DNA from: UBA3263 sp964554335
Lineage (GTDB): Bacteria; Bacteroidota; Bacteroidia; Bacteroidales; Muribaculaceae
Reading direction: 5' to 3'
NCBI GenBank assembly: GCA_964554335.1
Contig: CAZKOF010000025.1
Location: 1 to 26,244, forward strand
Length of the DNA stretch: 26,244 nucleotides
The notes below the pieces were generated by a model. It made no database searches, had not been told where the DNA came from, and saw only the letters and a list, made by a program, of their open reading frames with translations. Positions 1-8,791 of this stretch are shown here, piece by piece (positions within the stretch are counted from its first letter, which is position 1; every line of letters begins with the position of its first letter). The position numbers and the translations under genes are program-made.

Positions 1-100
1 TTGTTTTATGTTTTTCAGCAGGTTATGCAAAGAGGGCGTGCCATGAATTTTGACATAGCCTCATCAGTCTTTATTATTCACAATCAAGTTTTCTGCAACC
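1..100. other. Left edge, no supported gene
   Basis: Downstream of the carboxypeptidase stop. On the minus strand a frame without a usual start codon stays open to the window edge (…KIHGTPSLHNLLKN…), and could be the beginning of another gene if a start lies here, but I cannot support it. No hairpin terminator is visible. Confidence 0.3.
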
Positions 101-1414
101 TCAGAACTGCGTATTGGATAGAAGAAAGGCGATTGAATTGCGGGCAGCTGCGGCGTTGGGGGCGTTGTTGACCATGATGGCAATGACATGGGTCGGCGAC
201 TTGGTGTCGGGATCCAGACGGTAGCCGACGTAGCAGACGACTCCGGTCATGGACCCTGATTTGAGCACAAAATTCTCGCGCCCGGGCACACCGCGCATGA
301 AGTTGCGCACCGTGCCGTCAAGCCCCACGCGCGCAAAAGAGCCCACATAGTCTTCATTGCAGGCCATCACGCGCAAAACCTCACCCAACTGACGCGGCGA
401 AATGGCGTTATGGCGGCTGAGACCGCTGCCGTCGGCAATACGTGCCGTCTTCAGATTGACGCCGAGCGACGATAGCAGCTCGCGCTCAGTCTCAATAGCC
501 TTTGACCGCATGCAACGCGGTGCGAGCAGGCGAAGCGTCGCCTCTGCCATCTGGTTGTCGGAACGCACCATCAGTGAACGGGCAACGTCGCGAAGTGCCG
601 GCGACTTATACTCCAACAGACACATCGTATCGGTCGACGCCGAAACTTTGCCCTTTGCGGCATTAAGAGTTCTGTTGACTTCATTGAGCAAGACCGCCGG
701 CGGGTCAGGCATCGAACACTTGAACGAAGCGCGCGTCTGCTTTCGGCCGAGCTTACCGTAGATAGTCACCTCCCGGCTTCCGGCATCGCGATAGAAGCGC
801 AGGCCGCCGGTTCCGCCCATGTATGACACTTTCAGTCCCGGTACGGTCGGAGAAGTTTTCATTGACGGGTATGAAAGCACAAAAACATTGTCGCTATAAT
901 TCAGCGAATAAAATCCCGCACCGTCGACGCCCGGAATATCCTCGAGTTCCCACGATGAGACAGGACCTTCCTCGGGCCACGGACGCACATTGACGGCACT
1001 TCCCTCCACACGGTTGATGCCCCTTGCCGAGGCTGCGGCTTTTAACGCAGTCAGAAACGACTGCCTTTCCTTTAAAAAATCCGAGCCAAGCGTCGGATCT
1101 CCCGAGCCTGTCAGGGTGATATTTCCCGAGAGAGTACCCTCCGAGACTCGCCCGGTAGCTCCGACCGTGGTTATCCAGCGATAATCTCCCCCATAGCGGC
1201 TGAGTGCCGCGGCAACGGTCACGGCCTTCATGACGGAAGCCGGGGTCATCAACTTTGTGGAATTATAGTCAACGGTGGTGCTTCCCCCCTTTACAGGAGC
1301 GATATAGACACCCACTGTGGCAGCTCCGCCGCCATTAAACGTCAGCGGGCATTGCCCGAAAGCAATACCCGTTGACAATAGCGCCATGAAAGCGCCGATA
1401 ATCAGTTTCTGCAT
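101..1414 (-). CDS. dacB: D-alanyl-D-alanine carboxypeptidase / endopeptidase, PBP4 (peptidase S13) family
   Basis: A 437-residue periplasmic penicillin-binding protein expected to trim or cleave D-Ala-containing cross-links in peptidoglycan. A signal peptide covers about residues 1-20 (cut near AFG|QC). The three active-site motifs of the serine family are visible in order: SVMK at 60-63 (nucleophile S60, K63), SDN at 285-287 and KSG at 385-387, a common variant of KTG. The DGSGLS stretch at 328-333 is typical of PBP4, as is the long insert between the first two motifs. The length fits the S13 family. Its ATG shares one base with the htpG stop (TAATG), so it is probably translationally coupled to htpG and co-transcribed with it. 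No terminator is evident in the 100 bases that follow. The gene symbol follows the E. coli name for PBP4. Confidence 0.9.
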   Translation of the reverse strand: MQKLIIGAFMALLSTGIAFGQCPLTFNGGGAATVGVYIAPVKGGSTTVDYNSTKLMTPASVMKAVTVAAALSRYGGDYRWITTVGATGRVSEGTLSGNITLTGSGDPTLGSDFLKERQSFLTALKAAASARGINRVEGSAVNVRPWPEEGPVSSWELEDIPGVDGAGFYSLNYSDNVFVLSYPSMKTSPTVPGLKVSYMGGTGGLRFYRDAGSREVTIYGKLGRKQTRASFKCSMPDPPAVLLNEVNRTLNAAKGKVSASTDTMCLLEYKSPALRDVARSLMVRSDNQMAEATLRLLAPRCMRSKAIETERELLSSLGVNLKTARIADGSGLSRHNAISPRQLGEVLRVMACNEDYVGSFARVGLDGTVRNFMRGVPGRENFVLKSGSMTGVVCYVGYRLDPDTKSPTHVIAIMVNNAPNAAAARNSIAFLLSNTQF

Positions 1415-3423
1415 TATAGAAGAGATACGGAGCGGTTAATAAATTCGCTGAGGTCGCGGCCTTTGAGCAGTCCCGACGAGAGGAGAGCAAGGTCTATGAC
1501 CTGACGGACAAGAGGTTGCGTCTTGGCAAATTCCCCCGCCTTGTCTGCGAGAGCCTTTCTGGCATCATTGATGCGTGACTGAAGCTCGTCGATTTGCTTC
1601 TGTTGCTCTTCAGTCGGCTTGTTTTCCTTCACCTCACCGTGAACGGTCGAGAGCTGCTTTTCGGCCTCGCCGAGCTCGGCGAAGTCTTTGTTGACATCGT
1701 CGCCGATAGCTGCTGTTGCGGCTTCCTTGATTTTGGCAACCTGAGCACTCTCGGTATTGATAACCAGCGAGTAACTGTCGGGGAGCTGGCCGTAGAAGTT
1801 CATGCCGGGTTGCATCGCTGCCATCTCCTTCATGCGGCGCATATACTCGTTTTGAGTAACGGTCACGGGCATGTCGTTGCCGACCAACGACTCGAACTGT
1901 ACCATAAAGTCAGCCTTTTCGACTGCGGGAATCTGCGACTTGAAAATATTTGTCATCATTTCGAGCTGGGCCCCGCTGAGGTCTGACGCTTTCTTGTCGC
2001 CTTTGCGGATAAGGTTATCGATGATGTCTGAATCAACACGAACGAAACGGCTGCCCTCTAACTTACTCTCGAGCAAGCCGACAAAGTGACTGTCGAGCTG
2101 ACCGTCCATTACCAGCACGTTGTAACCCTTTGCCGTTGCGTCGTTGATATACGTGAACTGAGCGGTCGGGTCATTCGTATAGAGATAAACGAGATTTTTA
2201 TCCTTATCTGTCTGTGTTGACTCGATTAGAGTCTTGTACTCTTCGAAAGTATAGTATTTTCCTTCAGTGTCCTTCAAAAGACAGAAATTCATGGCGGCAT
2301 CGCGGAACTTCTCATCAGTCAGCATACCGTACTCAATAAAAATCTTTATGTCGTCCCATTTGTCTTCAAACTCCTTGCGGTCGGCCTTGAAAATCTCCTC
2401 GAGGCGCTGAGATACCTTTTTGGTGATATAACCCGAAATCTTCTTAACCGCGCTGTCGCTCTGCAGGTAACTGCGGCTGACGTTAAGCGGAATGTCGGGA
2501 GAGTCGATGACACCCTGAAGCAACATCATGAATTCAGGAACCACACCCTCGACAGAATCGGTCACGAACACCTGGTTGCAATAAAGTTGAATGCGGTTCT
2601 TGGTAATCTCGAAGTTGTTATGGATTTTCGGGAAGTAAAGAATGCCGGTCAGTGTGAACGGGTAGTCAACGTTGAGGTGAATCCAAAAGAGCGGATCATC
2701 CTGACCGGGATAGAGTTCACGGTAGAAATTCAGATAATCCTCGTCGGTTAGGTCAGCGGGCTTCTTGGTCCATGTCGGCTCCGTTGAATTGATTATTTTG
2801 CCGTCGCTCTCTACCGGAACCGGCAGGAAACGGCAATACTTGCGCAGCAACGTGTTAATGCGCGCCTGATCGAGGAACTCCTTGCTCTCATCATCGATGT
2901 GGAGCACGATTTCAGTACCGCGGTCCGTCTTGTCACACGCTTCCAACGTGTATACAGGAGAACCGTCGCACTCCCAACGCACGGCCTGAGCGCCGTCTAC
3001 GTAGCTCAACGTGCGGATTTCAACTTTCGACGAAACCATGAATGCCGAATAGAAGCCGAGGCCGAAATGGCCGATTATGCCGTTGGCCGTGTCTTTATAT
3101 TTATTAACGAACTCCTCCGCACCGGAAAAAGCAATCTGGTTAATATACTTCTCGACGTCATCGGCCGTCATGCCGATACCGCGGTCGGTAACGGTCAGCG
3201 TTCCTGCCTCCTTATCGACCTTGACCGTGACTTTAAGCTCGCCGAGTTCGCCCTTGAATTCACCGAACGATGAAAGGGTCTTCAGCTTCTGAGTGGCGTC
3301 AATGGCATTGCTGACGAGCTCGCGCAAAAAGATTTCGTGGTCACTGTAAAGGAATTTCTTGATTACCGGGAATATATTTTCGGTTGTGACGCCGATATTT
3401 CCCTGCTTCTTTTCTGTTTTCAT
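1414..3423 (-). CDS. htpG: Molecular chaperone HtpG (bacterial Hsp90)
   Basis: An ATP-dependent cytoplasmic chaperone of 669 residues. The N-terminal GHKL ATPase domain shows RELVSNAIDAT at 34-44 (catalytic E35, Mg/ATP-binding N39), then DRGIGMT and GHFGLGFYSAF. The middle domain contains the conserved NVSRSYLQ stretch. As expected of a bacterial Hsp90 there is no C-terminal MEEVD. An upstream in-frame ATG at 3504 would add 27 residues of low-complexity sequence that run into the carB terminator hairpin, so I chose the ATG at 3423, giving the usual MKTEKKQGNIG start. The C-terminal domain carries a charged, Gln/Glu-rich linker. The 1-base TAATG overlap with the downstream carboxypeptidase suggests one transcript. 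The promoter must lie in about 70 bases between the terminator and the start; I see no clean TAnnTTTG there. Confidence 0.96.
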   Translation of the reverse strand: MKTEKKQGNIGVTTENIFPVIKKFLYSDHEIFLRELVSNAIDATQKLKTLSSFGEFKGELGELKVTVKVDKEAGTLTVTDRGIGMTADDVEKYINQIAFSGAEEFVNKYKDTANGIIGHFGLGFYSAFMVSSKVEIRTLSYVDGAQAVRWECDGSPVYTLEACDKTDRGTEIVLHIDDESKEFLDQARINTLLRKYCRFLPVPVESDGKIINSTEPTWTKKPADLTDEDYLNFYRELYPGQDDPLFWIHLNVDYPFTLTGILYFPKIHNNFEITKNRIQLYCNQVFVTDSVEGVVPEFMMLLQGVIDSPDIPLNVSRSYLQSDSAVKKISGYITKKVSQRLEEIFKADRKEFEDKWDDIKIFIEYGMLTDEKFRDAAMNFCLLKDTEGKYYTFEEYKTLIESTQTDKDKNLVYLYTNDPTAQFTYINDATAKGYNVLVMDGQLDSHFVGLLESKLEGSRFVRVDSDIIDNLIRKGDKKASDLSGAQLEMMTNIFKSQIPAVEKADFMVQFESLVGNDMPVTVTQNEYMRRMKEMAAMQPGMNFYGQLPDSYSLVINTESAQVAKIKEAATAAIGDDVNKDFAELGEAEKQLSTVHGEVKENKPTEEQQKQIDELQSRINDARKALADKAGEFAKTQPLVRQVIDLALLSSGLLKGRDLSEFINRSVSLL

Positions 3424-3494
3424 ATATACCTGGTTGATTATATTGTTTTGTTTGTTATTCTGCTTGCAGAGTATCAAACAAAGTGCCGAACATG

Positions 3495-3542
3495 AAAAAG
3501 TCACCCCGGGAGTTAAAAATCCTTAACCCGAAGTGACTTTTT
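3495..3542 (-). terminator. Rho-independent terminator downstream of carB (probably bidirectional)
   Basis: A 10-bp outer stem AAAAAGTCAC (3495-3504) pairs perfectly with GTGACTTTTT (3533-3542). Inside it, GGG..TTAA and TTAACCC form a second helix with a small bulge. On either strand the hairpin ends in a run of five T, so it can stop transcription both ways. It lies 18 bases after the carB stop and before the htpG start, separating the carAB and htpG units. Confidence 0.85.
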
Positions 3543-3560
3543 GTCAGTTATTTCGATGCA

Positions 3561-6500
3561 TCAATACTCATCCCACGACTTGATTTCAATATCCTCGAGA
3601 GTCATTGAGGTAAATGCCGATATGAAAGCGGCGGCAAGACGCGCATTAGTCAGCAGCGGCACGTTCAGGTCAATCGCCGCGCGGCGGATCTTGTAACCGT
3701 TGCTGAGTTCGGTTGGAGTAAGATTTTTCGGCACATTGACAACCATGTCAATTTCCCTGTTGTGGAGAAGTTCAATGGCCTGCGGCTGCATGTCGGGCTG
3801 AGAGGGCCAATAGACGCGCACAGCCGGAATGCCGTTCTCGCTGAGAAACTGCTGAGTGCCTCCGGTGGCATAAATCTTGTAGCCGTGGTTATGGAGCAGG
3901 TGGGCGCTGTCGAGCATGTCCGCTTTCTGTTTGGCCGTGCCAGTTGAAAGGAGCACGCTCTTCTTCGGTACACGTTGACCGACTGACAACATCGCTTTGA
4001 GCAGAGCCTCCGAAGTATCGTCGCCGATACATCCTACTTCTCCCGTCGAACTCATGTCAACGCCAAGAACGGGATCTGCACCCTGAAGACGAGAGAAACT
4101 GAACTGAGAGGCCTTGATGCCGACATAATCGAGGTCAAACGCGCTCTTGTTGGGTTTCTCGACGTGTTCGCCGAGCATGATGCGCGTTGCAAGGTCAATA
4201 AAGTTGATTTTCAACACCTTGCTAACAAACGGGAACGAGCGCGATGCTCGCAGGTTACACTCGATAACCTTGATGTCGTTGTTCTTCGCCAGAAACTGTA
4301 TGTTGAACGGTCCGCTGATATCGAGGGCCTTTGCAATCTTAGCCGACACTTTTTTAATACGTCGCATCGTCTCGACATAGAGCTTCTGCGGCGGGAACTG
4401 AATCGTTGCGTCGCCCGAATGCACACCGGCGAACTCAATGTGCTCACTGATTGCATATGCCTTGATTTCGCCGTTTTGGGCAACGGCGTCCATCTCTATC
4501 TCTTTTGCGTTCTGAATAAACTGGCTGACAACCACAGGATGCTCTTGGCTGACATTGGCAGCAAGACGCAGGAAGCGTTCAAGTTCCTCGGGATTGGAGC
4601 AAACGTTCATCGCCGCACCCGAAAGCACGTAGCTGGGGCGCACAAGTACCGGGAACCCCACCTCTTCGATAAACTTGTTGATATCGTCCATTGACGTCAA
4701 TTCGCGCCATGCCGGCTGGTCAACGCCAAGTTCATCGAGCATCGCCGAGAACTTGTTGCGGTCTTCGGCATTGTCAATGCTTGCAGCCGTGGTCCCGAGA
4801 ATATTGACGCCCTGCGAATCCAGTTTCATCGCCAGGTTATTCGGAATCTGCCCGCCCACACTGAGAATTGCTCCGTGGGGTTGCTCGAGGTCAATGATAT
4901 CCATGACGCGCTCGAACGTAAGTTCGTCGAAATAGAGACGGTCACACATGTCATAGTCAGTCGACACGGTTTCGGGATTATAGTTAATCATAACCGACCG
5001 GTAACCCTGCTTCTTGACCGTCAGCAGGGCATTGACCGAACACCAGTCGAACTCAACCGAAGAACCGATACGATATGCACCCGAGCCGAGCACCACGATT
5101 GAACGTCCGTCGTGGATGTACTCGATATCGTTCTGTGAGCCGTTATATGTCAGATAGAGATAATTGGTCTGCGCGGGATATTCAGCAGCAAGCGTGTCTA
5201 TCTGTTTGACAACCGGCATAATGCCCAGTTCCTTGCGGCGGGCACGTACGGCGAGCTGAGCCTGTTGCGCAGCTGAACCCGTAACCTTTGGATTAACCGA
5301 GCGGGCAATCTGAAAGTCGCTGAAGCCCTGTTGCTTTGCGAGCTGCAACAACTCGGAGGGAATATCGCCCAAAGAGTCATATTCCTGCAACTCCGAAAAG
5401 GTCTGAATGATGTTGTTGAGCTTATGCAGGAACCATCTGTCAATTTTTGTCAGCTCATGTATCCGCTCAATCGTATATCCGTGGCGCAAAGCCTGCGAGA
5501 GCACGAAGATACGTTTGTCGGTAGGCTCGCTGAGAGCCCTGTCTATGTCCTTGACGTCAAGCTCCTTATTGCCTGTAAAGCCATGCATTCCCTGCCCTAT
5601 CATGCGGAGGCCCTTCTGAATGGCCTCTTCGAAAGTTCGGCCGATGGCCATTACCTCTCCTACCGACTTCATCGACGAGCCGATTTCGCGGCGTACTCCG
5701 TGGAACTTGCCGAGGTCCCAGCGCGGAATCTTGACCACGATATAGTCAAGAGCAGGCTCGAAAAAGGCCGAAGTCTCTTTTGTAACCGAGTTCTTCAGGT
5801 CAAACAATCCATAGCCCAAACCGAGTTTGGCGGCAACGAAAGCCAAAGGATAGCCTGTCGCTTTCGATGCGAGAGCCGACGAACGGCTGAGGCGGGCGTT
5901 GACCTCAATGACACGATAGTCCATCGACTCGGGATCGAACGCATATTGCACGTTACATTCGCCAACGATTCCGATGTGGCGGATAATCTTGATCGCGAGG
6001 GCGCGCAGATAATGATAGTCTTCGTTGGTGAGCGTCTGCGACGGTGCAACGACAATGCTCTCGCCGGTGTGGATGCCTAACGGGTCGAGGTTCTCCATGT
6101 TGCAGACCGTGATGCAGTTGTCAAAACGGTCACGCACAACCTCATATTCCACCTCTTTCCATCCCTTCAACGATTTTTCAACCAGAACCTGAGGCGAGAA
6201 CGACAGTGCTTTTTCAACCAAAGCCACAAGCTGCTCTCGATTATCACAGAAGCCGGACCCGAGGCCGCCGAGCGCATAGGCGGCGCGCACAATCACCGGA
6301 TATCCCAATTCTTCAGCCGCCATAATGGCATCGTCTATGCTGCTTACGGCCTCGCTCTTTATGGTCTTTACGTCTATTTCGTCGAGTTTCTTAACAAAAA
6401 GCTCACGGTCCTCGGTGTCCATAATGGCCTGTACCGGGGTGCCGAGCACCTTGACTCCGTATTTCTCGAGCACACCCGAGCGGTAGAGTTCCACGCCGCA

Positions 6501-6782
6501 GTTCAGTGCCGTCTGGCCGCCGAACGCAAGCAAAATACCGTCAGGGCGCTCTTTCTTGATAACCTTTTCAACGAACAACGGGGTGACAGGCAGGAAATAT
6601 ATCTTGTCGGCAAAACCGTCCGACGTTTGTACCGTGGCGATATTCGGGTTGATGAGCACCGTCGTGATGCCCTCCTCTTTCATTGCTTTCAGAGCCTGCG
6701 AACCGGAATAATCAAATTCTCCGGCTTCACCGATTTTCAGAGCTCCGCTGCCCAGTAGCAGCACTTTCTTGATGTCTTTCAT
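3561..6782 (-). CDS. carB: Carbamoyl-phosphate synthase (glutamine-hydrolysing) large subunit
   Basis: Makes carbamoyl phosphate from bicarbonate, ATP and ammonia passed from CarA, feeding pyrimidine and arginine synthesis in the cytoplasm. At 1073 residues it is the normal full length. The internal duplication is plain: VLLLGSGALKIGEAGEFDY near the start and VVLGSGAYRIGSSVEFDW near residue 555 begin the two halves, each with an ATP-grasp domain (first half GGLGSG loop, and VEVNARLSRSSAL; second half VIECNLRASRSFPFVSK). An oligomerisation region lies between them. The last 140 or so residues form the MGS-like allosteric domain (ATGGT motif). The ATG follows the carA stop by one base, so the two are one operon with coupled translation. 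The gene ends at the hairpin at 3495-3542. Confidence 0.97.
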   Translation of the reverse strand: MKDIKKVLLLGSGALKIGEAGEFDYSGSQALKAMKEEGITTVLINPNIATVQTSDGFADKIYFLPVTPLFVEKVIKKERPDGILLAFGGQTALNCGVELYRSGVLEKYGVKVLGTPVQAIMDTEDRELFVKKLDEIDVKTIKSEAVSSIDDAIMAAEELGYPVIVRAAYALGGLGSGFCDNREQLVALVEKALSFSPQVLVEKSLKGWKEVEYEVVRDRFDNCITVCNMENLDPLGIHTGESIVVAPSQTLTNEDYHYLRALAIKIIRHIGIVGECNVQYAFDPESMDYRVIEVNARLSRSSALASKATGYPLAFVAAKLGLGYGLFDLKNSVTKETSAFFEPALDYIVVKIPRWDLGKFHGVRREIGSSMKSVGEVMAIGRTFEEAIQKGLRMIGQGMHGFTGNKELDVKDIDRALSEPTDKRIFVLSQALRHGYTIERIHELTKIDRWFLHKLNNIIQTFSELQEYDSLGDIPSELLQLAKQQGFSDFQIARSVNPKVTGSAAQQAQLAVRARRKELGIMPVVKQIDTLAAEYPAQTNYLYLTYNGSQNDIEYIHDGRSIVVLGSGAYRIGSSVEFDWCSVNALLTVKKQGYRSVMINYNPETVSTDYDMCDRLYFDELTFERVMDIIDLEQPHGAILSVGGQIPNNLAMKLDSQGVNILGTTAASIDNAEDRNKFSAMLDELGVDQPAWRELTSMDDINKFIEEVGFPVLVRPSYVLSGAAMNVCSNPEELERFLRLAANVSQEHPVVVSQFIQNAKEIEMDAVAQNGEIKAYAISEHIEFAGVHSGDATIQFPPQKLYVETMRRIKKVSAKIAKALDISGPFNIQFLAKNNDIKVIECNLRASRSFPFVSKVLKINFIDLATRIMLGEHVEKPNKSAFDLDYVGIKASQFSFSRLQGADPVLGVDMSSTGEVGCIGDDTSEALLKAMLSVGQRVPKKSVLLSTGTAKQKADMLDSAHLLHNHGYKIYATGGTQQFLSENGIPAVRVYWPSQPDMQPQAIELLHNREIDMVVNVPKNLTPTELSNGYKIRRAAIDLNVPLLTNARLAAAFISAFTSMTLEDIEIKSWDEY

Positions 6783-6783
6783 T

Positions 6784-7854
6784 TTAAAGCATTTTTATGA
6801 ATTCGTCGAAGAGGAACTCAGTATCTTTGGGTCCGGAGCTCGCTTCGGGGTGGAACTGTGCGGAAAAGAATGGTTTTGATTTATGGCGGATACCCTCATT
6901 GGTGCCGTCGTTCATGTTGATGAAGAGCGGTTCCCAGTCATCGGGAAGCGTTGCGTTATCTACAGCAAAGCCGTGGTTCTGCGAAGTAACGAAGCATGTC
7001 TCGGTTCCCGCGCGACGAACCGGCTGATTATGGCTGCGATGACCATATTTGAGTTTGTAGGTCTTGGCTCCTGCGGCCTTGCTGAGAAGCTGGTTGCCCA
7101 TGCAGATTCCGCAAATTGGTTTATCCTGCTCGAGAGCCTTGCGCAGATGCTCAACTGCCTTGTCAACCATATCGGGGTTACCGGGACCGTTCGAAATGAA
7201 GAGGCCGTCATAGTCCAGCTGCGTGAAATCATAGTCCCAGGGCACCCTGATAACGCGCACACCGCGCTTGATCAGGCAGCGGATAATATTATATTTCACT
7301 CCACAGTCGACAAGAACAACCGTTTTCTCTCCCTCGCCATGATATTCAACCTCCTTACATGAGGTTTTGGCGACAAGATTTTCAACATTCGGATCATACC
7401 ACTCCGGCTCCTCGGTTCCGTCAACAACAAGCTTGCCGAGCATCGAACCCTTCTCCCTGAGCAGCTTGGTCAGCGCACGGGTGTCGACTCCATATATTCC
7501 GGGAATCTTCTCCTCTTCAAGCCATTGGGCCAACGAACGGTCTGCAAGCCAGTGAGAATGTTCGTAGGTATAGTCCTGGGCCACTATAGCGCGCGCATGA
7601 ATGTGGTCGCTCTCGAAATACTCGCTGACCGCGTCTTTCTCCCTGCGCGGTGGAACTCCGTAATTGCCTAAGATAGGATAAGTCGTCACTAAAATCTGTC
7701 CCTCATAACTGGGGTCGGTGAGAGACTCCGGATAGCCGGTCATCGCGGTGTTAAAGACTACTTCGCCGGACGTCGATGAGGCATGGCCAAACGATTTCCC
7801 GTTAAACACAGTGCCGTCTTCAAGAATCAGACGGGCGTTCAAAATATGACGCAT
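6784..7854 (-). CDS. carA: Carbamoyl-phosphate synthase small (glutamine amidotransferase) subunit
   Basis: Hydrolyses glutamine and passes ammonia to CarB. The chosen 356-residue product starts MRHILNARLILEDG, which matches the family start. Residues 1-150 are the CPSase small-chain domain (FNTAMTGYPE, TDPSY). The class I amidotransferase domain carries the SNGPGNP oxyanion loop at 221-227, nucleophile C251 in GICMGNQ, and H335/E337 in FHPE. A longer frame from an ATG at 7953 adds 33 unrelated residues, but a good promoter (7890-7921) lies inside that extension, so I reject it. The upstream neighbour is the last gene of the peptide cluster, 163 bases away on the same strand, with no clear terminator between them, so some read-through is possible. 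Confidence 0.96.
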   Translation of the reverse strand: MRHILNARLILEDGTVFNGKSFGHASSTSGEVVFNTAMTGYPESLTDPSYEGQILVTTYPILGNYGVPPRREKDAVSEYFESDHIHARAIVAQDYTYEHSHWLADRSLAQWLEEEKIPGIYGVDTRALTKLLREKGSMLGKLVVDGTEEPEWYDPNVENLVAKTSCKEVEYHGEGEKTVVLVDCGVKYNIIRCLIKRGVRVIRVPWDYDFTQLDYDGLFISNGPGNPDMVDKAVEHLRKALEQDKPICGICMGNQLLSKAAGAKTYKLKYGHRSHNQPVRRAGTETCFVTSQNHGFAVDNATLPDDWEPLFINMNDGTNEGIRHKSKPFFSAQFHPEASSGPKDTEFLFDEFIKML

Positions 7855-7889
7855 AAGCTCAAAATGTGACTGGGATTTATGTTTGACTG

Positions 7890-7921
7890 CAAAGTTACAA
7901 ATTTTTCCGCTTATAAACCAA
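7890..7921 (-). promoter_or_regulatory. Bacteroidales-type promoter for carAB
   Basis: On the minus strand, TTG (complement of 7919-7921) is followed after 21 bases by TAACTTTG (complement of 7890-7897). This fits the Bacteroidales sigma-factor consensus of TTTG/TTG near -33 and TAnnTTTG near -7. Transcription would begin near 7883, about 30 bases before the carA ATG at 7854. A second TAACTTTG at 7988-7995 has no matching -33 element at the right spacing. Confidence 0.7.
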
Positions 7922-8017
7922 CTTTCATCGCCAAATGTTAATAAGAAAACCAAATTCCCACGGTTGTGTAGAATCCAACAACAAATGCAAAGTTAATTCC
8001 CATTTTGTACAAATACT

Positions 8018-8791
8018 TTACCTATAAGTCCAGGGCCACGTGCGAATATAAGTCCTTAACTCGTTTGCAGTCATGCTGCATATATTACAATATTCTTTTC
8101 GTGTGGCAATCGCAAGGTTATAAGGCGAGTTACCGCTATTGATGCCACGAGGGTGATTCAAATGATATATGACGCCTCGGATTCGCTTTACAGGATATCC
8201 TAAGATATCCATTCGTTGGACTCTTTCAAAATCTTCAGGTCCCCATCCGATAAAATATTCATTTTCCCAACCACACTGTCTGTATAAGTCAACATTTACA
8301 AGATATGCTCCACCGACTGAATGGTAGCCGAACATATAGTTAGGTTTGTTGCTCTTATAGTGTGTTTGTATGTCTTTTAGTGATGTTGTATCTCGGAAGG
8401 TATCTCCCAGCGAATGGGGCATATCTATGAAGCGTCCGTCATATGGCAAAGTCATAGGTGTATGGTTCAAAAGTAGGTTTGCTTGTTTCAATTGGTTCGG
8501 AGGTACTATTACATCGGCGTCTATTATCGCGGCATGAGGGGTAGTTATGCTCCGCAGTCCTAAATTGATATATTTTGTTCTATGAAAAATCGGATTAGAA
8601 TCATATATGAATATATGATGCACTTCTGTATACGATTTGTCAAAATCAATCCGAGGACGTTCGTCAGCCTCTATCAATAATAATGGCAATCTCAGCCGGT
8701 TGTAATACATGACAATGGCAGTCAGATTGCGAAGACGTACATCTGAATCGATGCGTATTGGTATGATTATGGTCAGGTTATTTGTCTTCAT
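8018..8791 (-). CDS. GT-A fold glycosyltransferase (galactosyltransferase-related, GT2/GT7-like)
   Basis: A 257-residue soluble protein with no signal peptide or membrane segment, so it should act in the cytoplasm. The N-terminus LTIIIPIRID is the opening strand of a GT-A fold. A DAD metal/nucleotide-binding motif lies at 91-93, and GWGPED at 182-187 resembles the WG.ED signature of galactosyl/GalNAc transferases of the GT7 C-terminal type. HLNHPRG near 210-216 may supply a further metal-binding histidine. It begins 14 bases inside the preceding LanC-like gene and is the last gene of the operon. The setting suggests sugar transfer onto the precursor peptide, as SunS-type GT2 enzymes do in glycocin clusters, but the acceptor is inferred. 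Its composition is A+T-rich compared with core genes. It could instead modify an unrelated glycan. Confidence 0.8.
   Translation of the reverse strand: MKTNNLTIIIPIRIDSDVRLRNLTAIVMYYNRLRLPLLLIEADERPRIDFDKSYTEVHHIFIYDSNPIFHRTKYINLGLRSITTPHAAIIDADVIVPPNQLKQANLLLNHTPMTLPYDGRFIDMPHSLGDTFRDTTSLKDIQTHYKSNKPNYMFGYHSVGGAYLVNVDLYRQCGWENEYFIGWGPEDFERVQRMDILGYPVKRIRGVIYHLNHPRGINSGNSPYNLAIATRKEYCNICSMTANELRTYIRTWPWTYR

Noticed and set aside
3424..3504. N-terminal extension of htpG
   Set aside because: It is Asn/Gln-rich, unlike any Hsp90 start, and reaches into the carB terminator stem.
5331..6080. A 249-codon open frame on the plus strand inside carB
   Set aside because: It is antisense to a fully conserved essential gene, has no recognisable domain or ribosome binding context, and is explained by the codon bias of carB.
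7855..7953. N-terminal extension of carA to an upstream ATG
   Set aside because: The extension has no family counterpart and contains the carAB promoter (7890-7921).
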